The notes under the pieces are model-generated. The model was not told the origin of the DNA. It did no database searches and was given only the letters and a program-made list of their open reading frames with translations. This document shows positions 1 to 8,100 of a DNA stretch of 13,204 nucleotides, one piece after another. The translations under genes were made by a program, and so were the position numbers. The stretch is from an uncultured Muribaculaceae bacterium. Its GTDB lineage: Bacteria; Bacteroidota; Bacteroidia; Bacteroidales; Muribaculaceae. Within the stretch, counting starts at the first letter, position 1. Each line of letters opens with the position of its first letter. The stretch is taken from NCBI GenBank assembly GCA_904502025.1, contig CAJGDJ010000046.1, forward strand, positions 1 through 13,204, written 5' to 3'.

Positions 1-34
1 AATCGCAAAAAAGAATTATTGGTGTCCGATAAAA
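1..34. repeat. Junction of two dispersed-repeat ends
   Basis: Positions 1-16 are the exact reverse complement of 13135-13150, one end of the long repeat near the right edge. Positions 15-34 (ATTATTGGTGTCCGATAAAA) are identical to 13064-13083, the other end of that same repeat. In the right-hand copy these two segments lie about 50 bases apart; here they abut, with the first reversed. This could be a rearranged or nested copy, or the boundary of an insertion element whose body lies left of the window. No transposase is visible. The identities are read directly; the mobile origin is inference. Confidence 0.6.
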
Positions 35-52
35 CTTTTTCAAAAGCAATAG

Positions 53-263
53 CAATCCCAAAGGGATTGTTTAGTCGTAGCCGGGTTTAGCCCCGGAGGG
101 GATAAGCCCGGAATGGTATTAAATGGGGATAGATTCTGAAGGAATCTTTAATCTGTTTCTGATAATGAATCTTACAGATTCAGATTAAACTCAACTACAC
201 TCCGTGCATAGCCTCTTCGAGCCAATGCACGGCTACATACTAAGCATTACCTTCGGCAATGCT
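53..263. repeat. Cluster of short REP-like palindromes
   Basis: This non-coding stretch packs at least six hairpins. They are 53-69 (7-bp stem CAATCCC/GGGATTG), 81-111 (9-bp outer stem around a CCCC/GGGG inner stem), 131-147 (AGATTC/GAATCT), 150-180 (AATCTGT/ACAGATT), 202-232 (CCGTGCA/TGCACGG) and 243-263 (AGCATT/AATGCT with a CTTCGG-containing loop). Such strings of unrelated small palindromes resemble the dispersed intergenic repeats of Bacteroidetes genomes, sometimes linked to REP-associated Y1 transposases. No protein-coding potential is apparent. Copy number elsewhere cannot be judged from this window. Confidence 0.6.
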
Positions 264-285
264 ATTGAACTTCACTCTATGGGGG

Positions 286-377
286 TTGTAAATACGAAAT
301 AAGAATCTCAACCGCATTAAATCTTCGATTGAGACACTATTTCTATGCTTTATTAATTTTTATCAGACAGCAATATT
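286..377 (-). repeat. Left copy of 92-bp inverted dispersed repeat
   Basis: Read on the plus strand, this segment aligns without gaps to the reverse complement of 13064-13155, with about 10 mismatches in 92 bases. The best conserved part is AAGAATCTCAACCGCATTAA followed by the GATTGAGACACTATTT region. The terminal TTTTATCAGACAGCAATATT corresponds to the TTATCGGACACCAATA end of the other copy. The mismatches are scattered, as expected for an old, diverging non-coding repeat. It stops 28 bases before the -7 element of the HD gene. It could be a MITE-like remnant or an insertion-sequence end. Confidence 0.75.
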
Positions 378-404
378 TTTTTATAATTTCAAATCATTAA
401 TTAC

Positions 405-413
405 TACCTTTGC
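405..413 (+). promoter_or_regulatory. Bacteroidetes -7 promoter element for the HD gene
   Basis: TACCTTTGC fits the Bacteroidetes sigma-ABfr -7 consensus TAnnTTTG. It lies 25 bases before the ATG at 439, which implies a 5' leader of about 20 nt. The expected -33 region near 380-386 is AT-rich without a clear TTTG, so only the -7 box is claimed. Confidence 0.65.
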
Positions 414-438
414 ATAAAATTAAAATTACTCTAACACT

Positions 439-1041
439 ATGGCAACAGAAAATCAGTACAAAACCGAATTTATTGAATTACTAAAAGCTACCAATCGCGA
501 AAATATTGACTACGTAATTGAAGATCTCGGATTTTTTGAAGCTCCAGCATCAAGCAAAAATCACTTTAACTTTGAGGGTGGTTTAGTGGAACATTCCCTC
601 AATGTATATAAAATTGCAGTTATGCTCAAAGAGCAGATGGCAACATTTCGTCCCGATGTTATAGCTCGCATTCCCGATGACAGCATTGCCATTGCCGCCC
701 TACTCCACGATGTGTGCAAAGCCGACATTTACAAGAAAGTGGTTAAAAAAGTTCGTAACGAAATTGGGGTGTGGGAAGCTCAAGAGTCCTACAATATTGA
801 TTATTCTAATTTCCCTCTCGGTCATGGCGAAAAATCAGTAATTATGCTTCTTCGCAGCGGTCTTGACTTAACCGACGATGAAATAATGGCAATTCGTTGG
901 CACATGGGTGGCTGGGACATAGCATTCCAAAGCAATGAAATGGTAGCAAGCAATCGCAAAGCCAAAGATATTTGCCCTCTAATGACACTCATTCACACTG
1001 CCGACACTCTCGCAGCCGGCATCCTCGAAGGAAAAGGATAA
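439..1041 (+). CDS. HD-domain metal-dependent phosphohydrolase
   Basis: The gene encodes a 200-residue cytoplasmic protein with no signal peptide or membrane segment. The ordered metal ligands of an HD-superfamily hydrolase are visible: His52 in GGLVEHS, His90-Asp91 in ALLHDVCK, His129 in GHGEKS, His155 in RWHMGG and Asp189 in HTADTLA. The H...HD...H...H...D pattern is the one that binds a dinuclear metal centre in phosphohydrolases and phosphodiesterases. The domain fills nearly the whole protein, so this is a stand-alone HD protein. The natural substrate (nucleotide, cyclic nucleotide or RNA end) cannot be told from sequence. The start is supported by the -7 box just upstream and by the absence of an earlier in-frame ATG in a promoter-compatible position. 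It is transcribed alone and converges on the LRR gene. The class assignment is secure; the specific function is unknown. Confidence 0.9.
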   Translation: MATENQYKTEFIELLKATNRENIDYVIEDLGFFEAPASSKNHFNFEGGLVEHSLNVYKIAVMLKEQMATFRPDVIARIPDDSIAIAALLHDVCKADIYKKVVKKVRNEIGVWEAQESYNIDYSNFPLGHGEKSVIMLLRSGLDLTDDEIMAIRWHMGGWDIAFQSNEMVASNRKAKDICPLMTLIHTADTLAAGILEGKG

Positions 1042-1122
1042 GCTATAATCCACAATGCATATTTCATAATGCTCAATTAATAACTTCCTCAATGGAAAAT
1101 CAAACATATTACTCTTATACAA

Positions 1123-1155
1123 AGAGGTGTGCCAACTATATTTTGACACACCTCT
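1123..1155. terminator. Bidirectional terminator between convergent genes
   Basis: A perfect 9-bp stem, AGAGGTGTG (1123-1131) with CACACCTCT (1147-1155), encloses a 15-nt loop. Downstream on the plus strand is T-rich sequence (AATTGTTTGTTTAT). It sits between the end of the HD gene at 1041 and the end of the minus-strand LRR gene at 1183, so it can serve both. Confidence 0.75.
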
Positions 1156-1182
1156 AATTGTTTGTTTATAAATTATTTGTTG

Positions 1183-4100
1183 TTATTTAACTACAAATTT
1201 AGATGTTTGAGTTGAACCATTACCTTTATTTGTTGCTTTAACAATATAAATGCCCGAAGCTAATTCAAGAGAAATTTGTTCTCCCATTTGCAACTCAACA
1301 TTTAATTGATCTATTCCACTTGAGCTATATACGTTCACATTACAATTAGACATTGCTGTAAGCGTTTTATTCGCAATAACAACATTTACGTTATCCTCTG
1401 GAGCATAAACATCTTCTACATCCACGAAATCGTAATTATATGGAGCAAGTCCATAAACTTCAACATCAGGGAGAACGTATGAGACAGTAGGAGTTCCGGT
1501 TGCCGGAATCATTTTAATACCGTTACGATGTAGCGGATTATTTTTCGGGTCGGCATCTTCAGCTGCGATATAGCTCCAATATACATTTGTTCCGTCTCCG
1601 GTAATTTGACGTGTATAAACACGTTCATCTGCCGTCTCATTTAGAGGTGCAGCAGGAGAATTATCAATCAGTTCCCAGCCATCAAGACCATCTCCCCCGG
1701 CTTCTGCTTCAGCTATAGATATACGGTATAATCCAGTGAATATTCCTGTTTGACTACTATTGCCATAAAAATAACCGTATAGATAACCATTCACTTCGTC
1801 TAAATAAATCGAAGTTAATCTTGCTCCATTTGCAATTACCGGATATGGGGTAGCCGCGGCATTAGCTTCCGATGATGAACTATAAATATCCGACTCCTTA
1901 AATCGATATATTCCATAACCATTATAATCAAAAGCACACCAATATATCCCCTTTTTATCTTTTTGAATCCCTTTACAAATGGCACCATAAACCAACCCTG
2001 ACTTACTATAATAAGGTAATCGATTCCAATTATAAATAAACGTATTGGTCAAATACGATAATGGTATTTGCGTAGAGTAATAAGCATCAGTATTTAATGG
2101 GATACGCCCAATTCCGGTGCTACGGTCGCCAACATACAATTCTCCTGCCGATTGGTCAACCCAACATGTTAGTGGGTCTTGGAACGGATTACCAGAATTT
2201 GCATTATTAGTAATATTGGTAATTCCATACGTATTATCAAACAATTCTATTTTCTTAAGACTTCCATCGGGCCGACCTGTCGATTGGTAATAATATTGTT
2301 CTCCGGCATCGGCAATATAGATTGCATTATTGTAAACCTGAATATTAAATGGGTGTGCTCCTGCATTGATACCTGTATCATGAATACGTCCGCCTTGCAA
2401 ATAGCAAATATTACCATCTTTCACCGCAAAATATAAGCCTCCGGGTAGAGATTGTTTCTCTTTTATTCCTGCCCATTCACTATTTCCTACAATCTCCTTA
2501 CAATATTTCCACTTCGCATGAGCTTTATATGCCTCAACGCTACTTGCAGGAACTATTAGGGTTACATTTTTAAGGGTATTATTCCAAGACGTAATCATAG
2601 TCGAAGTCTCCCCATCATATCCTATATATGTTGAATCACACATCGGAGGAACCGCACTCATCAATTCAAGAGTGAAATCGGGATTAACGTCCTCGCTTAC
2701 ATACCGTGATAACGCAGCGGCTCCATAATGCTTAAACTCTTTACCCAGTTTTATACTATTAAAGCCACAACAAGTAAAACTGCCTATTCCTAACTTCGTT
2801 AAAGAAGATGGAATCGTTGGAGATGTAGTCAAGTTTTGGCAATAATGGAAACAATATGCCGAAAGCTCTTCAACTCCTTCTTCTATTGTTACAGATGAAA
2901 GTGAAGAACATAATTCAAAACTTTCTTCTGCATACTTTACTCCTTTTTTTATTATAACCTCAGTCAAGCCGGTATTATTAAACGCACCAACTTTCACTTC
3001 TTTTAGGTTAGGGAAATTATAATGAGTTAATGGACACTTATAAAAAGCATGAGACCATACAGTTTCCACCTTGTTGTCCTCAATAGAAAATGGTTCGGTT
3101 GGCATTTCCGACATAACATACAACGTTTTACCATCTGCACTATATAATATATTTCCTACCATTTTGAAATTCTTATTACCTTGTGCAACTTTCACTTCGA
3201 TACCGGGATATAAGTTATTGCAACCTATGAAACTTAATGTAGATGGAAGTGTTACTGATTTTATCTCACTTCTCCTGTTTAATTCTAAGTTATCATGACC
3301 TAAATATTCCAATCCTTCAAACATTATTTGTTCAGTCGGAAGTTTATTGCAAATGCCAAATGCTCCATCTTCAATATGAGTAACTGAAGCAGGAATATCG
3401 ACTGATGTTAATTCATCACAAATATAAAAGAAATCTTTAGGTATTTTTGTGATACCTTTTGGCAACTTAAATGAACTAAAACTACAACAATAAAAAGCGG
3501 CTTGACCCAAACTTCCATCAGTCATACTTTCAGGCATTATTACATTGGTTAAATTAAAATTATCACAAAATGCCCAATCCCCAATAAAAGTGACGTTTGA
3601 CAAATCAATATTTTTTAGATTACACCAATAGAAAGCGTAATCGCCAACAGATGTAACATTCTCTAAATTAATTATTTGCAATGAATCACACGAATAAAAA
3701 GCTCGTTCACAAATTTTTGTACAATTCGCAGGAATTGTAATTCTCTTCAACTTATTGAATCCCCAAAATGCCTCTTTAGGAATTTCGTTTGGACCATATC
3801 CCGGCATAACAATTGTTTCAATCTCATCGCAACCATAAAAGAAGTGATTCGAATTTGTAGTTGAAACTGACAATCCCATACTAATTGAGCGTGAAGCAGT
3901 TGCAGAATAATTCCACACAAAACTTTTAAGCGACGTACACCCTTGTACACCTGTAAATCGATAATACTGATCTCCAAGCGTAAGAGATGTTAGATTTGGG
4001 CAATTTTTGAATGCATTTGAACTAATTCCTGTTACATTATAGCTTGCCCCATTATAAGTTATAGTCGTGGGGACCACTACATCCCCCGAATACTTAGTAC

Positions 4101-4254
4101 CATCGGGATTTTCGGCAACCGATGCTGTTGATGAACTCAAAGTATAGTATATACCATCGATTAACACTTGGGCATCAATCATATTTGACTGCCCTACGAC
4201 AATAATCGCAACAACAATTATTGTCCGCTTGAATTTAAGTAATAAATCTTTCAT
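1183..4254 (-). CDS. Exported BspA-like LRR protein with propeller-like region and T9SS-type C-terminal domain
   Basis: The gene encodes a 1023-residue protein. Residues 1-28 are a signal peptide (KFKR, then a TIIVVAIIVVG core, likely cleavage after MIDA). Residues about 70-590 carry repeated LRR_5 (BspA/Treponema pallidum type) units of the pattern 'AF..C..L..I.LP..VT.IG..AF', for example near 162-196, 203-235, 278-303 and 443-470. The region ends in VPASSVEAYKAHAKWKYCKEIVG, a usual cap of such arrays. Residues about 605-940 change character: repeated strands such as NAIYIADAGEQ, GELYVGDRSTGIGRI and GIYWCAFDYNGYGIYRF suggest a beta-propeller (NHL/SMP-30-like). Residues about 950-1023 (VNVYSSSG...LASGIYIVKAT...KFVVK) resemble a type IX secretion sorting domain, so surface or extracellular delivery is expected. 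BspA-type LRR proteins are known for adhesion to host proteins and other bacteria; a binding role here is inferred. Codon use is more AT-rich than in the protease gene. The start follows an AT-rich leader without a Shine-Dalgarno sequence. Confidence 0.88.
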   Translation of the reverse strand: MKDLLLKFKRTIIVVAIIVVGQSNMIDAQVLIDGIYYTLSSSTASVAENPDGTKYSGDVVVPTTITYNGASYNVTGISSNAFKNCPNLTSLTLGDQYYRFTGVQGCTSLKSFVWNYSATASRSISMGLSVSTTNSNHFFYGCDEIETIVMPGYGPNEIPKEAFWGFNKLKRITIPANCTKICERAFYSCDSLQIINLENVTSVGDYAFYWCNLKNIDLSNVTFIGDWAFCDNFNLTNVIMPESMTDGSLGQAAFYCCSFSSFKLPKGITKIPKDFFYICDELTSVDIPASVTHIEDGAFGICNKLPTEQIMFEGLEYLGHDNLELNRRSEIKSVTLPSTLSFIGCNNLYPGIEVKVAQGNKNFKMVGNILYSADGKTLYVMSEMPTEPFSIEDNKVETVWSHAFYKCPLTHYNFPNLKEVKVGAFNNTGLTEVIIKKGVKYAEESFELCSSLSSVTIEEGVEELSAYCFHYCQNLTTSPTIPSSLTKLGIGSFTCCGFNSIKLGKEFKHYGAAALSRYVSEDVNPDFTLELMSAVPPMCDSTYIGYDGETSTMITSWNNTLKNVTLIVPASSVEAYKAHAKWKYCKEIVGNSEWAGIKEKQSLPGGLYFAVKDGNICYLQGGRIHDTGINAGAHPFNIQVYNNAIYIADAGEQYYYQSTGRPDGSLKKIELFDNTYGITNITNNANSGNPFQDPLTCWVDQSAGELYVGDRSTGIGRIPLNTDAYYSTQIPLSYLTNTFIYNWNRLPYYSKSGLVYGAICKGIQKDKKGIYWCAFDYNGYGIYRFKESDIYSSSSEANAAATPYPVIANGARLTSIYLDEVNGYLYGYFYGNSSQTGIFTGLYRISIAEAEAGGDGLDGWELIDNSPAAPLNETADERVYTRQITGDGTNVYWSYIAAEDADPKNNPLHRNGIKMIPATGTPTVSYVLPDVEVYGLAPYNYDFVDVEDVYAPEDNVNVVIANKTLTAMSNCNVNVYSSSGIDQLNVELQMGEQISLELASGIYIVKATNKGNGSTQTSKFVVK

Positions 4255-4388
4255 ATAATTTTATGTTTTGGTTATTATTATTCTTATAAAGGCTTTTTTT
4301 ACTTTCACATGTCATAATCATATCTCGACATAGGAATCTACCCCGGTGTCTATTATAAAATTAGTCCTAAGATTGAAATTAGACAAAT

Positions 4389-4419
4389 AAAAAAACGTGG
4401 ACTAAAACTTCGTCTACAC
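4389..4419 (-). terminator. Terminator-like hairpin at the 3' end of the 6S-like RNA
   Basis: On the minus strand, GTG-TA-GAC pairs with GTCCAC (six pairs with a two-base bulge and a 9-nt loop), followed immediately by seven T residues (A run at 4389-4395 on the plus strand). The stem is modest, but its place just beyond the closing helix of the RNA and the T-run make an intrinsic terminator likely. Read-through could feed the LRR gene. Confidence 0.55.
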
Positions 4420-4620
4420 TCTCTAAGGTATCGCCAAACACCGTCGCAGTCATATACGAGTAAAAGCCCACGGATAGACCGTGAGCATCAACTATTACTC
4501 TTGACTGCTATCTTTCAATTGGCGATTTTAAGAGAGTCAGAATAAAGCTAACGCTTTTTATCTAATATGTCTTTAATTATCTATGTTACATAGGCATCTC
4601 TATTATGTATTTGTTATAAT
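4389..4620 (-). ncRNA. ssrS: Rod-like structured RNA, probable 6S RNA
   Basis: The minus-strand RNA folds into nested helices. The closing stem is 4531-4537 with 4418-4424 (ACTCTCT/AGAGAGT), followed by 4521-4526 with 4430-4435 (ATCGCC/GGCGAT). An open region of 12 and 10 nt follows, then 4503-4508 with 4446-4451 (GCAGTC/GACTGC), 4495-4500 with 4458-4463 (GAGTAA/TTACTC), and the apical hairpin 4479-4486 with 4466-4473 (GCTCACGG/CCGTGGGC). A closing stem, internal bubble and interrupted apical arm match 6S RNA, the RNA polymerase decoy that mimics an open promoter. The apical hairpin followed by GGC, a T-rich stretch and ACTGCGACGG also resembles the E. coli 6S segment with its GCUCGGUCCGUCCGAG hairpin and downstream ACUGCGACG. 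The limits are taken from the promoter at 4626-4656 and the T-run at 4389, giving about 230 nt; the mature form may be shorter. The structure is well supported. The 6S name rests on recalled similarity, and a cis-acting leader of the LRR gene is the alternative. Confidence 0.55.
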
Positions 4621-4625
4621 TTTCA

Positions 4626-4656
4626 CAAATATACACTAAAAATCAAACACGAACAA
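4626..4656 (-). promoter_or_regulatory. Bacteroidetes promoter driving the 6S-like RNA
   Basis: On the minus strand, TATATTTG (4633-4626) matches the -7 consensus TAnnTTTG. A TTG (4656-4654) lies 20 bases upstream, consistent with a -33 element. Transcription would start near 4620, about 80 nt before the closing helix of the structured RNA. No equally good -7 box is seen closer to the LRR start codon; the nearest, TAATTTTA (4363-4356), is weak. Confidence 0.6.
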
Positions 4657-4677
4657 TTAGTTTTACATGTCGAGTTT

Positions 4678-4722
4678 TATTTTGTGCAAATTTGCAGTTG
4701 AATTGCAAATTTGCACAAAATA
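4678..4722. promoter_or_regulatory. 19-bp perfect inverted repeat, candidate operator
   Basis: The arms 4678-4696 and 4704-4722 are perfectly complementary around a 7-base spacer (GTTGAAT). Each arm contains the same self-palindrome TGCAAATTTGCA (4685-4696 and 4704-4715), so the site is also a direct pair of 12-bp dyads with centres 19 bp apart. It begins about 22 bp upstream of the -33 element of the minus-strand promoter, placing the dyads near -70 and -90, a position suited to an activator. No T-run follows, so a terminator is unlikely. The regulator is unknown. Confidence 0.6.
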
Positions 4723-5120
4723 TTCTTATTTCACAAATAATCAGTAATTTTATTTTACATGATGCGCAAAATAATAGCAGAATTAGGATATTTTTACTGT
4801 ATATTCCCACATCGTGGTATCGACTACGTTGTCAATTGATACCATGATACCGATACTCAATATTTGGGATTATTATATACCTATCGGCATAACATTGTGC
4901 ATATTTTTGGATTATTTATACGAATTAACGCATAAATACTCAACCCATTGCATATCAAGAATAAAACTTCGACAAAATCGCTCTTTTTATCTTATTTATT
5001 GGTTCTTAATCTATATTTATTTGTAATTTTGTAGGATATTAGGTTTTCTATACTCAAATATTTATCTAAGAAACAATTACATTTTATATTTCTATATTTT
5101 ATTAATTTAATTTTAAGCTT
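4723..5120. other. AT-rich intergenic region upstream of the protease gene
   Basis: This roughly 400-base stretch holds no convincing gene. An open reading frame of 70 codons at 4814-5026 has the low-complexity Ile/Tyr/Leu composition expected from AT-rich DNA, and it ends inside the protease promoter. One hairpin stands out: ATCGTGGTATC (4811-4821) with GATACCATGAT (4838-4848), 11 pairs with one G-T and a 16-nt loop, followed by a further GATAC at 4851-4855. No T-run follows it. Its role, possibly a regulatory dyad, is unknown. Confidence 0.5.
4999..5031 (+). promoter_or_regulatory. Bacteroidetes promoter of the protease gene
   Basis: TAATTTTG (5024-5031) matches the -7 consensus TAnnTTTG. 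A TTG at 4999-5001 lies 22 bases upstream, slightly wider than usual for the -33 element. Transcription would begin near 5037 and leave an AT-rich leader of about 84 nt before the ATG at 5121, with no purine-rich ribosome-binding site, as is common in this phylum. Confidence 0.6.
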
Positions 5121-8100
5121 ATGCAAAAAATCTTTTCACGTTTTTTGATGTTGCTCATTATCGCAATGAGTAGCGTTGTGATTGCACAAGCTCAAAGCCT
5201 TGCACCCAAAAAAGGTGTGGTTCGCGTAAAGTTGCAAACCGAAGTTGCAAAATCGGTAGGCAATAAATCGTTTACTGCAACAAATGGAGTATTGAGTACC
5301 GGCGTCAGCACTCTTGACGCATCGGCTCGCCAAGTAAAGGCTATGAGCATGCGTAGGGTATTCCCTTACAGTGCGAAGTATGAAGCTCAAATGGCACAAT
5401 TCGGTCTTGACCGTTGGTATGAAGTGACATTTGACGAAACAATCAATCCTAAAGAAGTGCAACGCATATTTAGTCAAACAGCCGGTGTGCAATTGGCTAC
5501 ATGCAAAGTTCCTATGGTATTGAAAGAAAACGGCACTTATAAAGTAGCTGAACCTCTTTCTGATGAAGTGCGTCCTTCTTCTATGCCTTTCAATGACCCT
5601 CGTTTGAGCAGTCAATGGCACTACAACAACACTGGTATGATAGGAACAAGCGTAGTGGGTGCCGACATCAACCTCTTCAAAGCGTGGGAAATCACAACAG
5701 GTAATAGCAACACCCTTGTTGCTGTAATCGATGGTGGTATCGACTACACACACGAAGACCTTGCGGCCAACGTTTATCTCAACCAAGCCGAATTAAATGG
5801 TGTTGCAGGTCAAGATGATGATGGCAACGGATATATCGATGATGTTTATGGTTGGAACTTCTGCACCAATTCAAAAGACATCTATCCTCATGCACATGGT
5901 ACTCACGTAGCCGGAACTATTGCAGCCGTTAACAACAACGGCATTGGCGTGTGTGGTGTAGCTGGCGGTAATGGTTTTGTCAATAGTGGTGTTAAGATGC
6001 TCTCTTGCCAAACATTCGACTCTCGTTCAGGTTCTGGCGAAGGCGACTTTGCAGCAGCAATCGTTTATGCTGCCAACAATGGAGCTAACATCGCCAACTG
6101 TTCTTGGGGTTGGAGCACTCCCGACTACTACGAGCAAGACGTTCTCGATGCAATTGACTACTTCGTAGCAATGAATCGCGGAAATAACATCAATGGTGGT
6201 GTAATGTTCTTCGCTACCGGTAACGAAGGAGCTACCGGCAATATGTATCCTGCTTGCTATGACAAAGTTGTTGCTGTAGGTTCAATGACTGCCGATTTCA
6301 CCATCGCTCCATATTCAAACTATGGCTCATGGGTTGACATCGTGGCTCCCGGTGGTCTTCTCGACTACAACGAAGCTCATGGTGTATTAAGCACACTCCC
6401 CGGCAACCAATATGGTTTCAACGAGGGTACATCAATGGCAACTCCTCACGTTACAGGTATTGCTGCTCTTGTGATTTCGCAACATGGCAACTCTACAATC
6501 CCTGCCGAAACCATTCGTCAACAAATCATCACTTCGGTTAACGATATATATAAATATAACGAAGGCAAAGAAGGTCTTCATGGTGCAGGTTACATAGACG
6601 CAGCCAAAGCTCTCAACATGAGTGGTAGCGGTATTGCTCCCGAAGCAGTAAGCTCATTCACAGCCCTCGCTGCTCAAGACAACATCACAATCGGTTGGAC
6701 TATTCCTGCTTCTGAAGACAACAATGTGAACTATCACATTCTATATTATAGTACAGAAGAATTTAATGCCGAAAGTGACTTTTCAACAATCAACAATGTC
6801 ACTATCGACACTAAGTTCCTTTCATCGGGCGACTCTACAACATACGAGTTAAACGGGCTTCAACCTTTGACAACTTACTATCTTGCTATTAAGGCAGTAA
6901 ATCGTTGGGGCGATGCTTCTGCTCTTTCTCCCGTTATAACTGCAACAACTAACGCTGGTCCAAAAATGACTGTAAGCAAAACGTCGTTGAGCTATACTGT
7001 TAAACCCGGTGCTCAAGGCAGTGCAACATTCTCTATAGGTAACACCGAAGAGGGGCTTTTGAAATGGGACGCTTATGTAGCTACAACTCAATACACCGTA
7101 GCTACTCGTTCGATTGCAAAAGCTAATCCCGGAACTATAACTTCATACAACGGCAAAATCGGCATCAAGCCTTTTGCTGCAAACGCACTATACAAAACAT
7201 CTGACTATATTGCAGGTGACTATCCTATCGACTTCAAATATTATTCTTCAATCTATGCCTACATTGGCGATGAAGATCTCTCTCTGCCTCAATCAATGGC
7301 TCAATGGTTCTATGTCGATAAGGATACATATCCCGAAGGCTTCAATCTCACAGCTTTGAAGGTTAATAGTATTTATGGCAAGACACCTACATTCCAAATC
7401 TACAAAGGAAGCAGCATTTCTAATGCTACTCTTCTCCAAGAGTTTACTCCTTACTTCTACTCTGAAGGCATAATGAAACCCACAGAACAAGTATATTTTG
7501 CTCCCGGGGAATCATTCTGGGTTGTTGTTCACTTCCCTGCCGGACAAGAAGATTATCCTCTCGGTCTCGCTACTGTTGAAGATGAAGTACATTCTACCTA
7601 CTCTTACATGAGTACCGACATGGGTAAAACTTGGATTTCTATGGTCGATGCACTCAAAGGTTCAAGCTACGAAACTATTGCAAACAAAGCCGGTTGGGCA
7701 ATTACTGCAATGAGCCAAAACCCTGCGTGGGACAAACTCATCGTGCTCTCACCCGCTCAAGGTCAAGTGAAATATGGCGAAACTCAAGATGTAACTATCA
7801 CTAACGATGGTCAACCACTCGTTAATGGTACTTACAAGTTCAACCTCCACTTCAATACCAACGAAAGCGAGAAGAACACCACTGTAGTGCCTGTAACAAT
7901 GACAGTAAGTGGTAACGCTCCTGCTATGTCGCCTGCTAAAGTTGTAAACTTCGGCGACCTCCTTGTAGGTGAAGAAAAAACTCTTACTGTTGAAGTATTC
8001 AACGAAGGTTATGGCCCATTTGGTTACTATGGTTCATTGAGTGGCAATCGCATCAGCTCTACGTCTGAACATTTCCAAGCACCTACATCTATCAGTGGAG

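Noticed and set aside
53..263. CRISPR array
   Set aside because: The palindromes differ from each other, there are no regular spacers and no cas genes are present.
972..1157. 61-codon frame overlapping the end of the HD gene
   Set aside because: It overlaps the conserved HTADTLA motif in another frame, runs into the terminator hairpin and shows no recognisable protein character.
4389..4620. Reading the structured RNA as a known metabolite riboswitch
   Set aside because: I recognise none of the core motifs of common riboswitch classes, and the element ends in a terminator-like hairpin about 135 bases before the LRR start, without an obvious alternative antiterminator fold.
4814..5026. 70-codon plus-strand open reading frame in the intergenic region
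   Set aside because: Its Ile/Tyr/Leu-rich composition is what AT-rich non-coding DNA yields. It overlaps the GATACC hairpin and the protease promoter, has no domain, and has no promoter of its own.
5136..5786. 216-codon minus-strand open frame opposite the protease N-terminus
   Set aside because: It lies wholly antisense to the signal peptide, propeptide and first catalytic motif of a clear gene. Its His/Cys/Arg-rich content is typical of a shadow frame.
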